This document shows, piece by piece, positions 45,270 to 53,767 of a stretch of DNA of 64,000 bases. The stretch comes from Bacteroides fragilis (GTDB taxonomy: Bacteria; Bacteroidota; Bacteroidia; Bacteroidales; Bacteroidaceae), in the NCBI RefSeq assembly GCF_002849695.1, contig NZ_CP018937.1, positions 4,898,001-4,962,000 on the forward strand, given 5' to 3'. Each line of letters begins with the position of its first letter. Position 1 is the stretch's first letter. The notes beneath the pieces are model-generated. The model made no database searches. It was given only the letters and a program-made list of their open reading frames with translations, and was not told the origin of the DNA. Position numbers and translations under genes: made by a program.

Positions 45270-46712
45270 ATGGAAGATTTAAATTTCAGAAAAGGTGATG
45301 CTAAAACCGATGTATTTGGTTCAAACAAAATGTTGCAACCCTCTCCGGTGGAGAAAATACCTGATGGACCTACGACTCCGGAAATCGCCTACCAGATGGT
45401 GAAGGACGAAACTTTTGCTCAAACTCAGCCCCGTCTGAATCTTGCTACATTCGTGACTACTTATATGGATGACTATGCAACGAAGCTGATGAATGAAGCT
45501 ATCAATATCAACTATATTGACGAGACAGAATACCCGCGTATTGCCGTAATGAATGGTAAATGTATCAACATTGTAGCCAACTTGTGGAATTCTCCGGAGA
45601 AAGATACCTGGAAGACAGGTGCGTTGGCTATCGGTTCTTCAGAAGCCTGTATGTTGGGTGGTGTTGCAGCTTGGCTGCGTTGGCGTAAAAAACGTCAGGC
45701 ACAGGGCAAACCGTTTGACAAACCAAACTTTGTGATTTCAACCGGCTTCCAGGTAGTTTGGGAGAAATTTGCGCAGTTATGGCAAATTGAGATGCGTCAG
45801 GTTCCTCTGACATTGGACAAGACCACACTCGATCCGGAAGAAGCCTTGAAGATGTGTGATGAAAATACAATTTGTGTAGTTCCTATCCAGGGTGTTACAT
45901 GGACAGGCCTGAATGACGACGTTGAAGCGCTTGACAAAGCCCTCGATGCTTATAACGCCAAGACCGGTTATGACATTCCTATCCACGTAGACGCTGCCAG
46001 CGGTGGTTTTATCCTTCCGTTCCTGTATCCGGAAACCAAGTGGGACTTCCGCCTGAAATGGGTACTCTCTATCAGTGTATCCGGTCATAAGTTCGGTCTT
46101 GTATATCCGGGTTTAGGTTGGGTTGTCTGGAAAGGTAAAGAATATCTGCCCGAAGAAATGGCTTTCAGCGTAAACTATTTAGGAGCTAACATTACTCAGG
46201 TAGGTTTGAACTTCTCACGTCCGGCTGCTCAGATTCTGGGACAGTATTATCAATTCATCCGTTTAGGATTCCAGGGTTACAAGGAAGTACAGTATAACTC
46301 TCTGCAAATAGCTAAATATATCCACAGCCAGATCGCTAAGATGGCTCCGTTTGTCAACTACTCTGAAGATGTAGTGAACCCGTTGTTTATCTGGTACATG
46401 AAACCGGAATATGCAAAGAACGCCAAATGGACTCTTTATGATTTGCAGGATAAACTGGCTCAGCACGGCTGGATGGTTCCGGCATATACACTGCCTTCTA
46501 AACTGGAGAATTATGTGGTTATGCGTGTGGTAGTTCGTCAGGGATTCAGCCGGGACATGGCCGATATGCTGTTGGGAGATATCAAGAATGCTATTACCGA
46601 ACTTGAAAAACTGGAATACCCGACAACCACTCGTATCGCCCAGGAAAAGAATCTGCCGGTAGAAACCAAAGTGTTTAATCATACCGGTAAACCGCAAGTT
46701 GCTAAGAAATAA
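45270..46712 (+). CDS. gadB: Glutamate decarboxylase GadB
   Basis: This 480-residue PLP enzyme carries the cofactor lysine in SISVSGHKFGLVYPG, upstream HVDAASGGFILPF with the PLP-binding Asp, and GSSEACMLGG. It converts glutamate to GABA while consuming a proton. The glutaminase gene follows after 14 bp, so glutamine to glutamate to GABA form one pathway, which is an acid-resistance system and source of GABA in gut Bacteroides. The antiporter gene gadC, often near this pair, is not in this window. Confidence 0.97.
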   Translation: MEDLNFRKGDAKTDVFGSNKMLQPSPVEKIPDGPTTPEIAYQMVKDETFAQTQPRLNLATFVTTYMDDYATKLMNEAININYIDETEYPRIAVMNGKCINIVANLWNSPEKDTWKTGALAIGSSEACMLGGVAAWLRWRKKRQAQGKPFDKPNFVISTGFQVVWEKFAQLWQIEMRQVPLTLDKTTLDPEEALKMCDENTICVVPIQGVTWTGLNDDVEALDKALDAYNAKTGYDIPIHVDAASGGFILPFLYPETKWDFRLKWVLSISVSGHKFGLVYPGLGWVVWKGKEYLPEEMAFSVNYLGANITQVGLNFSRPAAQILGQYYQFIRLGFQGYKEVQYNSLQIAKYIHSQIAKMAPFVNYSEDVVNPLFIWYMKPEYAKNAKWTLYDLQDKLAQHGWMVPAYTLPSKLENYVVMRVVVRQGFSRDMADMLLGDIKNAITELEKLEYPTTTRIAQEKNLPVETKVFNHTGKPQVAKK

Positions 46713-46726
46713 ATAACATTATTGGT

Positions 46727-47692
46727 ATGGACAAAAAAATATCTATTTCCCAAATAAAAGAGGTAGTACAACAGGCCTATGAGCAAGTCAAGGGTAATAC
46801 CGGTGGTAAGAATGCCGATTATATTCCCTATCTTGCTAATATTGACAAGAACCTTTTTGGTATCAGTGTCTGTTTGCTGAATGGTCAAACTATTACCGTA
46901 GGGGATTTTGACTATCGTTTCGGTATCGAATCCGTATCTAAAGTACATACAGCCATTCTGATTCTCCGTCAATACGGGGCGCAGAAGGTGTTGGAAATGA
47001 TTGGAGCGGATGCTACCGGACTGCCTTTCAATTCTATCATTGCCATCTTATTGGAAAATGATCATCCGTCTACTCCGTTGGTCAATGCCGGAGCCATCTC
47101 TGCTTGTTCCATGGTGACGCCGATTGGTAATTCCGATAAGAAGTGGGATGCGATTGTGCAGAATATTACCGATCTTTGCGGCTCTGCTCCACAGCTGATT
47201 GAAGAACTCTATAAGTCGGAAACAGCTACCAACTTCAACAACCGTTCCATTGCCTGGCTGCTGAAGAATTATAACCGTATCTATGATGATCCGAATATGT
47301 CGCTCGACCTCTATACCCGTCAGTGCTCTTTGGGAGTTACTGCACAGATGTTGTCGGTGGCTGCCGGTACGGTTGCCAATGGTGGTGTGAATCCTGTTAC
47401 CAAGAAGCAGGTATTCGATGCCGAACTGACTCCTAAAATCACTTCTATGATTGCCACCGTAGGTTTCTACGAACATTCGGGTGACTGGATGTATACTTCT
47501 GGTATTCCTGCCAAGACCGGTGTAGGTGGTGGTGTGATGGGGGTATTGCCGGGCGTATTCGGTATTTCTGCCTTTGCACCTCCTTTGGATGGTTCGGGCA
47601 ACTCTGTGAAAGCACAGTTGGCCATTAAATACATCATGAACAAGTTGGGGTTGAATGTATTCAATGGTGCAAGAGTAACCATTGTTGAGTAG
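46727..47692 (+). CDS. glsA: Glutaminase GlsA
   Basis: The 321-residue serine-dependent glutaminase has FGIESVSKVHTAIL with the catalytic SxxK serine and lysine, followed by NAGAISACSMV and, near the end, KTGVGGGVMGVLPG. It hydrolyses glutamine to glutamate and ammonia; ammonia release itself raises cytoplasmic pH and glutamate feeds GadB. Two terminators follow, so gadB-glsA is a two-gene operon. Confidence 0.96.
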   Translation: MDKKISISQIKEVVQQAYEQVKGNTGGKNADYIPYLANIDKNLFGISVCLLNGQTITVGDFDYRFGIESVSKVHTAILILRQYGAQKVLEMIGADATGLPFNSIIAILLENDHPSTPLVNAGAISACSMVTPIGNSDKKWDAIVQNITDLCGSAPQLIEELYKSETATNFNNRSIAWLLKNYNRIYDDPNMSLDLYTRQCSLGVTAQMLSVAAGTVANGGVNPVTKKQVFDAELTPKITSMIATVGFYEHSGDWMYTSGIPAKTGVGGGVMGVLPGVFGISAFAPPLDGSGNSVKAQLAIKYIMNKLGLNVFNGARVTIVE

Positions 47693-47695
47693 TAG

Positions 47696-47718
47696 CGGTA
47701 ACGCTTTACCGTTTTTTT
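47696..47718 (+). terminator. Intrinsic terminator 1 after glsA
   Basis: CGGTAA pairs perfectly with TTACCG around a CGCT loop, followed by seven T. It begins 4 bp after the glsA stop. Confidence 0.9.
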
Positions 47719-47722
47719 GTTT

Positions 47723-47765
47723 AGGTTGCTCCGAGGGCGGTTTCCGCCTGAGGGGCAACCTTTTT
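47723..47765 (+). terminator. Intrinsic terminator 2 after glsA
   Basis: AGGTTGC pairs with GCAACCT, with an inner stem GGCGG/CCGCC, followed by TTTTTCTTTT. Tandem terminators here protect the convergent histidine kinase gene. Confidence 0.88.
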
Positions 47766-47769
47766 CTTT

Positions 47770-49782
47770 TCACACATTGGCCCGGATCAAAGGAAGGGTG
47801 AAGATAAAACGGCATCCTCCTGTATAGTTCTTATCTATGATGAGGCTGCCACCTAACTTTTCTGCGATAATACGGCATATAGGGAGTCCCAGTCCGGTAC
47901 CTTGAGAAAAGTCGTTCAGTTTGGCAAAACGCTCGAATACATATTCCTGTTGTTCTGCAGGAATGCCTTTTCCCGTATCGGTAACGGTGTATATGATCCG
48001 GCTTGGACTTTCCGCTATAGTGTAGGCCAGAATAATGCTTCCTCTATCCGTAAATTTAGCTGCGTTGTGTAGCAAATGGGTCAGCACTTGCGCTACTCTT
48101 GTCGGATTAGTCAATATGGTGAGCTGTCTGCATTGTGGCTCAAAGTAAAGGCTGACCCCCGGTTTCACAGAATCTCTTGACCGCTCGATACTTGTCTGGC
48201 AGCAATTGTTGATGTCGTCGGGTTTATTGTATGGCAATTCTTCCGACTGATCAAGATACGAAATGTCGAGTACGTCACTCACAAGCCGCAATAAGTTAGT
48301 GCTGCTTGTCTCTATGATAGAGGCATACTCTTTTGTTTCATCTTCGTTTTTAAAGTAAGCACTCAGTACTTGCGAGAATCCTACAATCGCATTCAACGGC
48401 GTACGTATTTCGTGTGACATACTTTGGATGAATGTTGTTTTCATCTGGCTTGCAGTTTCCGCACGTTCTTTGGCTTTGCGCAGCTCCTCACCGTTTTCTG
48501 TCAATTCCTTGTTCTGTTGTACCACAATTGCTTCCGACTTCTTTAATTTCTGATTCAGTTTAGAAATGCGGCAGAACATCATTGCTACTACTAACAGGAC
48601 GACAACGAGTGAGATCAGGATTGTATAAATAGTCTGTAGCTTTTCCTCTTGCATGTGAAGCAGCAAATCGCTTTTTTCTTTCTGTAACTGTTCTACCTCC
48701 AGGATGGCGTAGAACTCACTGGTAGAGTTCTGTATTTCCTGGGTGCGTATCGAATCTGTAGCCAGGATGTAATCCCGGTAAAATTGGGCCGCCCGTGCTC
48801 TGTCGTTCATTGCCCAGTAAATATTTCCTTCTTTTTGAGTGATGCTGTAGTTCAAGTATTTGTTTGAAGAGAGGGAGTCGGCTTTGATCCGGTCGATCAC
48901 TTCGAGCGCTTTATTATATTCTCCGGTAGCCAGGTAATACTCAGTCTGTATATAGTATAATCCGTTTCTGTAGATGGTAAGTGTTTTGTCCTCTTCGAAT
49001 AGTTGTTCCATCTTCCGAAGTATTTTCTTCGCTTTATCGTATTCTTTCGTTTCGATGTAGTACAGAATGTAAGCCTTGTTTATTGTAAAATTCTGATAGG
49101 CACTTTTTATCTTTTTGCTTCCTTCGTCCAGCGCTTTTTTGGCATCCTCAGGTTGGTGCAATTCAAGGGCACACTGGGCAAGCGATGCGTATTGGGTAGG
49201 CAGGTTAATGTCTTCTATTCCGTTTTGTTCGATAAGCTCTATTTGTTTTTTGAAATTCTCATATGCCAGTTTGGGATTCGACTGAGTCATATAAATGGTT
49301 GCCAATGCCCGATAACACTGTACGATTCCGGGGATGAAATTATCAGCTTCGGCCGACCGGAGCATTTTTTGCGCCTCATAAATGGCCGTACTGGTTTGAT
49401 GTTGCTTTATGTAATAAGTAATCAGCCGGCTTCCCCAGGCAAAATAGAAGTATTTCAACTGGCCATTCTGTTTGCTTATCTTTTTCACGTTCTCTACTTC
49501 AATCAGAATGCTGTCGAGATCATTTTTATAATAATAATAGTCCAGCTTCAGCGAAGCGGCAACAGCTTCCATGTGTCTGTCCTTTTTCTGTTTTGACAGG
49601 CGGGCAAGGGTATCGTTTATTTGCAGGAAGGCCGGACTGTTGATTTCTGCCTTACATTTTAAGAAGTAGCTACGCAAAACGCTGTCCGTCTTTGTAAGCG
49701 TGTGTTCAGCTCTTGTCTGATATTGAAAGCAGAACAAAACCAGTATAGGTAATATGATGTGACGGCATAATTTGATAAACAT
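47770..49782 (-). CDS. Membrane sensor histidine kinase with TPR-like periplasmic region
   Basis: The start at 49782 (670 residues) is preferred because the -7 box at 49806-49813 lies just upstream; an earlier ATG at 49848 would precede the promoter. After a signal segment (HIILPILVLFCFQYQTRA) there are about 350 residues of TPR-like helices (AIYEAQKMLRSAEADNFIP, LAYENFKKQIELIEQNG), one membrane segment (IYTILISLVVVLLVVAMMF), HisKA with MSHEIRTPLNAIVGFSQVL, and HATPase with TGLGLPICRIIAEKLGGSL. There is no receiver domain and no response regulator gene alongside, so the partner is elsewhere. Signal unknown. Confidence 0.9.
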   Translation of the reverse strand: MFIKLCRHIILPILVLFCFQYQTRAEHTLTKTDSVLRSYFLKCKAEINSPAFLQINDTLARLSKQKKDRHMEAVAASLKLDYYYYKNDLDSILIEVENVKKISKQNGQLKYFYFAWGSRLITYYIKQHQTSTAIYEAQKMLRSAEADNFIPGIVQCYRALATIYMTQSNPKLAYENFKKQIELIEQNGIEDINLPTQYASLAQCALELHQPEDAKKALDEGSKKIKSAYQNFTINKAYILYYIETKEYDKAKKILRKMEQLFEEDKTLTIYRNGLYYIQTEYYLATGEYNKALEVIDRIKADSLSSNKYLNYSITQKEGNIYWAMNDRARAAQFYRDYILATDSIRTQEIQNSTSEFYAILEVEQLQKEKSDLLLHMQEEKLQTIYTILISLVVVLLVVAMMFCRISKLNQKLKKSEAIVVQQNKELTENGEELRKAKERAETASQMKTTFIQSMSHEIRTPLNAIVGFSQVLSAYFKNEDETKEYASIIETSSTNLLRLVSDVLDISYLDQSEELPYNKPDDINNCCQTSIERSRDSVKPGVSLYFEPQCRQLTILTNPTRVAQVLTHLLHNAAKFTDRGSIILAYTIAESPSRIIYTVTDTGKGIPAEQQEYVFERFAKLNDFSQGTGLGLPICRIIAEKLGGSLIIDKNYTGGCRFIFTLPLIRANV

Positions 49783-49805
49783 TGTTTCAGTAGTCTTGAT
49801 ACCTG

Positions 49806-49867
49806 CAAAGATAACTTTATTTTTAGTGTGCAGATAGCATAGGGACATTTATTTTTCTTTATCTTTG
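49806..49867. promoter_or_regulatory. Divergent promoters of the histidine kinase gene and folP
   Basis: TATCTTTG is found on the - strand at 49806-49813 and on the + strand at 49860-49867. Both match TAnnTTTG exactly and lie 20-30 bp before their gene starts, so they also define the starts. Confidence 0.75.
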
Positions 49868-49892
49868 CGACAATCAACTGTAAAAACAGAAA

Positions 49893-50753
49893 ATGGATTC
49901 AACGATTCTCAAAAGTCTGAATGTAAACGGACGTTTACTCGATCTTTCCACTCCGCAGGTCATGGGAATACTCAACGTCACGCCCGATTCTTTTTATGCA
50001 GGCAGCCGTAGCCGGACTGAAGCCGAGATCGCTGCGCGTGCATGTCAGATATTGGATGAAGGTGCATCAATTATTGATATCGGTGCTTATTCGTCACGTC
50101 CCAATGCCGAGCATATCTCACCGGAAGAAGAGATGCAAAGGCTGCGTACCGGGCTGGAAATATTGAACCGTAATCACCCGGATGCTATTATTTCCGTGGA
50201 TACATTCCGTGCCGAAGTGGCGCGGCAGTGTGTCGAGGAGTATGGAGCCGCCATTATCAACGATATTTCGGCGGGTGAGATGGACGAGCAGATGTTCCCA
50301 ACCGTAGCCCGTCTGAACGTTCCCTACATCATGATGCATATGCAGGGCACTCCCCAGAACATGCAGAAGGAACCCCACTATGAAAACTTGTTGAAAGAGG
50401 TTTTTATGTATTTTGCACGGAAAGTCCGGCAGTTGCGTGATTTGGGGATGAAAGATATTATTCTTGATCCCGGTTTCGGTTTTGGCAAAACACTGGAGCA
50501 TAATTACGAACTGATGGCACATCTGGAGGAGTTCGGTATCTTCGAATTGCCTTTGTTGGTAGGAGTCTCGCGCAAATCGATGATTTATCGCTTGTTCGGA
50601 GCTACTCCGCAAGAGGCACTCAACGGGACGACTGTGCTCGATACGGTGGCATTGATGAAGGGAGCCGATATACTACGTGTCCATGATGTACGTGAAGCAG
50701 TGGAGGCGGTCCGGTTGATTGAAAAACTGAAAAGCGTATCGTTTCATTCCTGA
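49893..50753 (+). CDS. folP: Dihydropteroate synthase
   Basis: This 286-residue TIM-barrel enzyme has the two FolP signatures: VMGILNVTPDSFYAGSRS near residue 24 and IIDIGAYSSRPNAEHISPEEE near 60. LDPGFGFGKTLEHN and VGVSRKSMI complete the active site. It condenses p-aminobenzoate with dihydropterin diphosphate in folate synthesis and is the sulfonamide target. It is followed after 33 bp by the diadenylate cyclase gene; folP-cdaA pairing is common in Bacteroidota. Confidence 0.97.
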   Translation: MDSTILKSLNVNGRLLDLSTPQVMGILNVTPDSFYAGSRSRTEAEIAARACQILDEGASIIDIGAYSSRPNAEHISPEEEMQRLRTGLEILNRNHPDAIISVDTFRAEVARQCVEEYGAAIINDISAGEMDEQMFPTVARLNVPYIMMHMQGTPQNMQKEPHYENLLKEVFMYFARKVRQLRDLGMKDIILDPGFGFGKTLEHNYELMAHLEEFGIFELPLLVGVSRKSMIYRLFGATPQEALNGTTVLDTVALMKGADILRVHDVREAVEAVRLIEKLKSVSFHS

Positions 50754-50786
50754 TATCCGAATATTTAACTCTTAATATTTTAATCC

Positions 50787-51551
50787 GTGTTTTTTGAATT
50801 TGGCATAAAAGATTTTATTGATATCCTGTTGGTGGCTTTCCTGCTTTACTATACATACAAGCTGATGAAAGCCTCCGGATCTATCAATGTGTTTACCGGT
50901 ATTCTGGTGTTTATCCTTATCTGGCTGGTTGTTTCGCAAGTGCTCGAGATGAAACTCCTCGGTTCTATTTTCGATAAGTTGGTAAGCGTGGGAGTATTGG
51001 CACTGATCGTTTTGTTTCAGGATGAGATCAGGCGTTTCCTTCTCACGCTCGGTTCGCATCAACATGCCAGTGCCTTGGTACGTTTCCTTACCGGAAATAA
51101 AAAAGAAAAACTTCAGCATGATGATATCATGCCCATCGTGATGGCCTGTATCAGTATGGGAAAGCAGAAGGTGGGGGCCTTGATCGTGATGGAACGTAAT
51201 GTCCCTCTTGACGATGTCATTCGTACCGGTGAGATTATCGATGCCAATATCAACCAGCGCCTGATAGAGAACATTTTCTTTAAGAACAGTCCTTTGCATG
51301 ACGGTGCAATGGTAATCAGTAAGAAGCGTATCAAAGCTGCCGGATGTATTCTTCCTGTGTCACATAATTTGGATATACCCAAAGAACTGGGACTCCGTCA
51401 TCGGGCAGCAATGGGCATATCTCAAGTCTCGGATGCTTTAGCCATTATCGTTTCCGAAGAAACCGGAGCAATTTCTGTAGCATGGCGCGGACAGTTCTAT
51501 CTTCGCCAGAGTGCTGAAGAACTTGAAAGTCTGCTGACAAAGGAAAGCTAA
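50787..51551 (+). CDS. cdaA: CdaA-type membrane diadenylate cyclase
   Basis: The 254-residue protein starts with GTG (no nearer ATG fits the family start FFEFGIKDFIDILLVAFLLYYTYKL-like). Three membrane segments are followed by a DisA_N domain with the catalytic DGA (residues in PLHDGAMVI) and RHRAAMGIS motifs. It makes cyclic di-AMP, which controls potassium, osmotic and cell-wall balance. No regulators of CdaA (CdaR or GlmM) are adjacent. Confidence 0.93.
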   Translation: MFFEFGIKDFIDILLVAFLLYYTYKLMKASGSINVFTGILVFILIWLVVSQVLEMKLLGSIFDKLVSVGVLALIVLFQDEIRRFLLTLGSHQHASALVRFLTGNKKEKLQHDDIMPIVMACISMGKQKVGALIVMERNVPLDDVIRTGEIIDANINQRLIENIFFKNSPLHDGAMVISKKRIKAAGCILPVSHNLDIPKELGLRHRAAMGISQVSDALAIIVSEETGAISVAWRGQFYLRQSAEELESLLTKES

Positions 51552-51583
51552 ATATCACGCTCTCATACAAAAAATGCATTTCG

Positions 51584-51698
51584 ATCTTCCATCTTCCACC
51601 TTTTAAGAATTTTGGTTCTGATAAACAGACTCTTAGCGGGTGGAAGATGCTGTTTTTAAGGGCTTTTATCTTCCACCCCTATCTTCCATCTTCCACCC
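51584..51698. repeat. ATCTTCCACC direct and inverted repeat cluster
   Basis: ATCTTCCATCTTCCACC lies at 51584-51600, its inverted form GGGTGGAAGAT at 51638-51648, ATCTTCCACCC at 51668-51678 and ATCTTCCATCTTCCACCC at 51681-51698. The single inverted copy can pair with any of the three direct copies (an 11-bp perfect stem with the second), so the stems are mutually exclusive. It follows cdaA and may serve as its terminator. Confidence 0.75.
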
Positions 51699-51831
51699 TT
51701 CATTTTAGTAAAGGAAATAAGCGTAATCTATTTATATATAGCATGATGGGTGGGCTGTTCTTTCTGCTTATACCTATAAAAGCATTTTGTTTTCCTTAGT
51801 ATCTTTAGCGAAAATGGTCTGAATCTTATCC

Positions 51832-51919
51832 GGGCCCGCATGTCTGTGCCCATGAGCCCGGGTACGTGGGCCGATGAGCCCCGGTATGCGGGCCCATGAG
51901 CCCACGTATGCGGGCCGGA
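51832..51919 (+). repeat. 22-bp tandem array 2 (4 units)
   Basis: Four contiguous 22-bp units begin at 51832, 51854, 51876 and 51898. The last three start GAGCCC and carry GCCC-N8-GGGC dyads. The third contains CCCCGGTATG, identical to the - strand centre of the first unit of array 1 (19147). It lies about 275 bp before the regulator gene at 52195, on its coding strand. No open frame of interest overlaps it. Confidence 0.85.
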
Positions 51920-52194
51920 GTAAAGATCGTATGAAAAATGGTAATTATCTTGTTCATAAAGGTTTATGATATGGGGGAAATCAAGTTGGTCTCTTCCTTA
52001 TTTGTGCAGGGGGAAAGGTCTTTGGGAAATTGTGTGAAGAGTAATGAATCAATAGTGTATTTGCATGTGGCTCAATTGGATAATGCCGGACTGTTATTGA
52101 TAAGATTTATAGATGAAACTGGAGGTAGAAAAATTATATTTTATTTGCAATCAACTCTTTTTTTGATTTTCTTTGCAAAAGAAAATGATGAACA

Positions 52195-53265
52195 ATGAAA
52201 TTTATCTATAGTATCTTATTTGCTTTACTTTGGATAGGGGTTACAATTACTTTTGGATCCTATCTTTATCGTATGGGTCTGCCTATTGTAAATGCAAGTG
52301 CACAAAAACTCTTGTTGCGTACAATTGATGAAGACTTGGAATGTAGATTCCGAAAATTGAATCCCAATCATGCGTACGCTACCGGAAAGAAACAAACAAA
52401 GCATAAGAAAGTAACCCTTACAGATAAAAGTGGGACTTGCAATGTATGTCAATTTGCCATTGATACTGTTTATGCGGATACATCTTTTATACAGAAAGCC
52501 AAGCAATCTTTCCTGATAGAACGAAACCCTATTCATGTAGATTCTCTGAATCAGAAATGGCAGTTGAAACTTCGTATGGATGGAATCTGTGCTAAGACCG
52601 GAATAAAACTAACAAATTCTCTAAAGAACGGAGAGCGGATATCGGCATCGAGTGGGCTAAATGAACCCGATTGTTTTTTATTAGCCTATAGTACAGGGGT
52701 CGGTTATGGTATAAAAATGGATGCTTTTATAAGACCTTTTTGGGCGAGCGTTATTTTAAAAGCGCATTGGAATAATATCTGGACTTGGAGCTATGTTCTT
52801 TTTTCACTGATCTTTTGTTTGTTTTATGTTCCGGGTGTTCGTCTTTTTCTTGTTCAAGTTTTATCTAAGTTCAGAATAGTAGATAATCATGTTAAATCGC
52901 CGCAACCGCTTGTTCAACAAAAAAGTGAATTTGTTTGGGAAGTCAATGGACTTACATTTGATTATCTGGAGAGGAGTATCACTTATCGTAAACAGACTTG
53001 TATACTCCGAAAACAAGTTGCTGAGGTATTGCTGGCATTTCTTAAAGCACCCAGCCATTTGCTGTTGAATGAAGATTTGAAAAAACTATTCTGGAAAGAA
53101 TTAGAGGATGTAGATTCTTGTATGGAACGCAGGAACCGACTGATTACTGATTTACGTACTGATTTAAGGAAAATAGGGGCTAATCTTGGTGTTACTTTGG
53201 TAAATGGAGGCTATCAACTCCACTTTCGTTCAGAAAATAGTAAGAAATCAGTGAAAAATCAGTGA
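52195..53265 (+). CDS. Membrane-anchored winged-helix regulator (ToxR-like layout, reversed order)
   Basis: The 356-residue protein has a membrane segment at 4-26, an extracytoplasmic domain (about 27-195) with CNVC at 82-85 and further cysteines at 132 and 160, a second membrane segment (about 196-222), and a cytoplasmic OmpR/PhoB-type winged helix (about 245-345, ending NGGYQLHF). The DNA-binding domain is C-terminal to the sensor, unlike ToxR. It lies just before an NVEALA peptide gene whose control region overlaps its own last codons, so it is the likely direct activator. A partial copy lies at 56742-57140. The ligand is unknown; cysteines hint at redox or metal. Confidence 0.8.
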   Translation: MKFIYSILFALLWIGVTITFGSYLYRMGLPIVNASAQKLLLRTIDEDLECRFRKLNPNHAYATGKKQTKHKKVTLTDKSGTCNVCQFAIDTVYADTSFIQKAKQSFLIERNPIHVDSLNQKWQLKLRMDGICAKTGIKLTNSLKNGERISASSGLNEPDCFLLAYSTGVGYGIKMDAFIRPFWASVILKAHWNNIWTWSYVLFSLIFCLFYVPGVRLFLVQVLSKFRIVDNHVKSPQPLVQQKSEFVWEVNGLTFDYLERSITYRKQTCILRKQVAEVLLAFLKAPSHLLLNEDLKKLFWKELEDVDSCMERRNRLITDLRTDLRKIGANLGVTLVNGGYQLHFRSENSKKSVKNQ

Positions 53266-53313
53266 GAAATCAGTCTTTCTCACTGGCGGTGGGCGGGATA
53301 AGCCATACCTTTG
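53245..53313 (+). promoter_or_regulatory. NVEALA-1 promoter with three 11-bp-phased AAATCAGT sites
   Basis: AAATCAGT occurs at 53245, 53256 and 53267, exactly 11 bp apart. The -7 box TACCTTTG is at 53306-53313, 17 bp before the ATG at 53330. No TTTG -33 element is present at the usual distance, fitting an activated promoter. CAGTGAGAAA/TTTCTCACTG (53260-53269 and 53276-53285) also forms a perfect 10-bp inverted repeat. The sites overlap the end of the regulator gene. Confidence 0.7.
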
Positions 53314-53329
53314 CAAAAAAACATAGAGT

Positions 53330-53557
53330 ATGAAAAACGCAAAAATTACTATTGGACTTATCGGGTTATTGCTAATAGGTCTTGTTTCTGTGAGAAAAGA
53401 AGGAAAGGTACAAGAAGCCGGTTTACTATTGCAAAATGTGGAGGCTTTGGCTACAGGAGAGTCGTTTCCGGATGGAGAAATAGCCTGTTTTGGTGACGGA
53501 TCTGTGGACTGTCCGTTCACATATCTGAAAGTTGAGGTAGTATACCGTGAAGAATAA
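53330..53557 (+). CDS. NVEALA-family small exported peptide 1 (copy A)
   Basis: The 75-residue protein has a hydrophobic signal (ITIGLIGLLLIGLVSV, 6-21), the NVEALA motif at 36-41 followed by TGES, and a C-terminal part with cysteines 53 and 61 that could form a disulfide. The layout resembles leader-core peptides, in which a conserved leader end precedes a variable core. An identical protein is encoded at 57206-57433. The next frame starts with ATG overlapping its stop (TAATG). Function of the family is not known to me; processing after the motif is inference. Confidence 0.85.
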   Translation: MKNAKITIGLIGLLLIGLVSVRKEGKVQEAGLLLQNVEALATGESFPDGEIACFGDGSVDCPFTYLKVEVVYREE

Positions 53558-53767
53558 TGGGCCGTCCCATTAAACTTATCGGCTATTTATGCTTTCTGAT
53601 GACACTTTGCTCATGTAAAGAGACCAAAGAGCAGCAAATATCCCGTTTGATTCACGAATGGGAAGGTAGAACGATTGTCTATCCCGCTGATTGATATAAC
53701 ATTCAGTGTTTTGGGAAAGGGCAGTGCCGACTATTCGTTTCCTCAAAATGAATATACCATAATGATT
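53557..53767 (+). pseudogene. Broken 5' copy of the thioredoxin-like/DUF1573 lipoprotein gene
   Basis: The first 45 codons match the intact gene at 57433-58320 (MGRPIKLIGYLCFLM, lipobox and EWEGRTIVYPAD). A 4-bp insertion (TGAT) then creates a stop at 53692-53694. Homology continues out of frame to about 53767 and ends abruptly. Both the CTSC motif and the DUF1573 domain are lost. Confidence 0.85.

Noticed and set aside
51938..52198. 86-codon open frame before the regulator gene
   Set aside because: It overlaps the regulator start, has no recognisable domain, and covers the AT-rich region expected to be the promoter.
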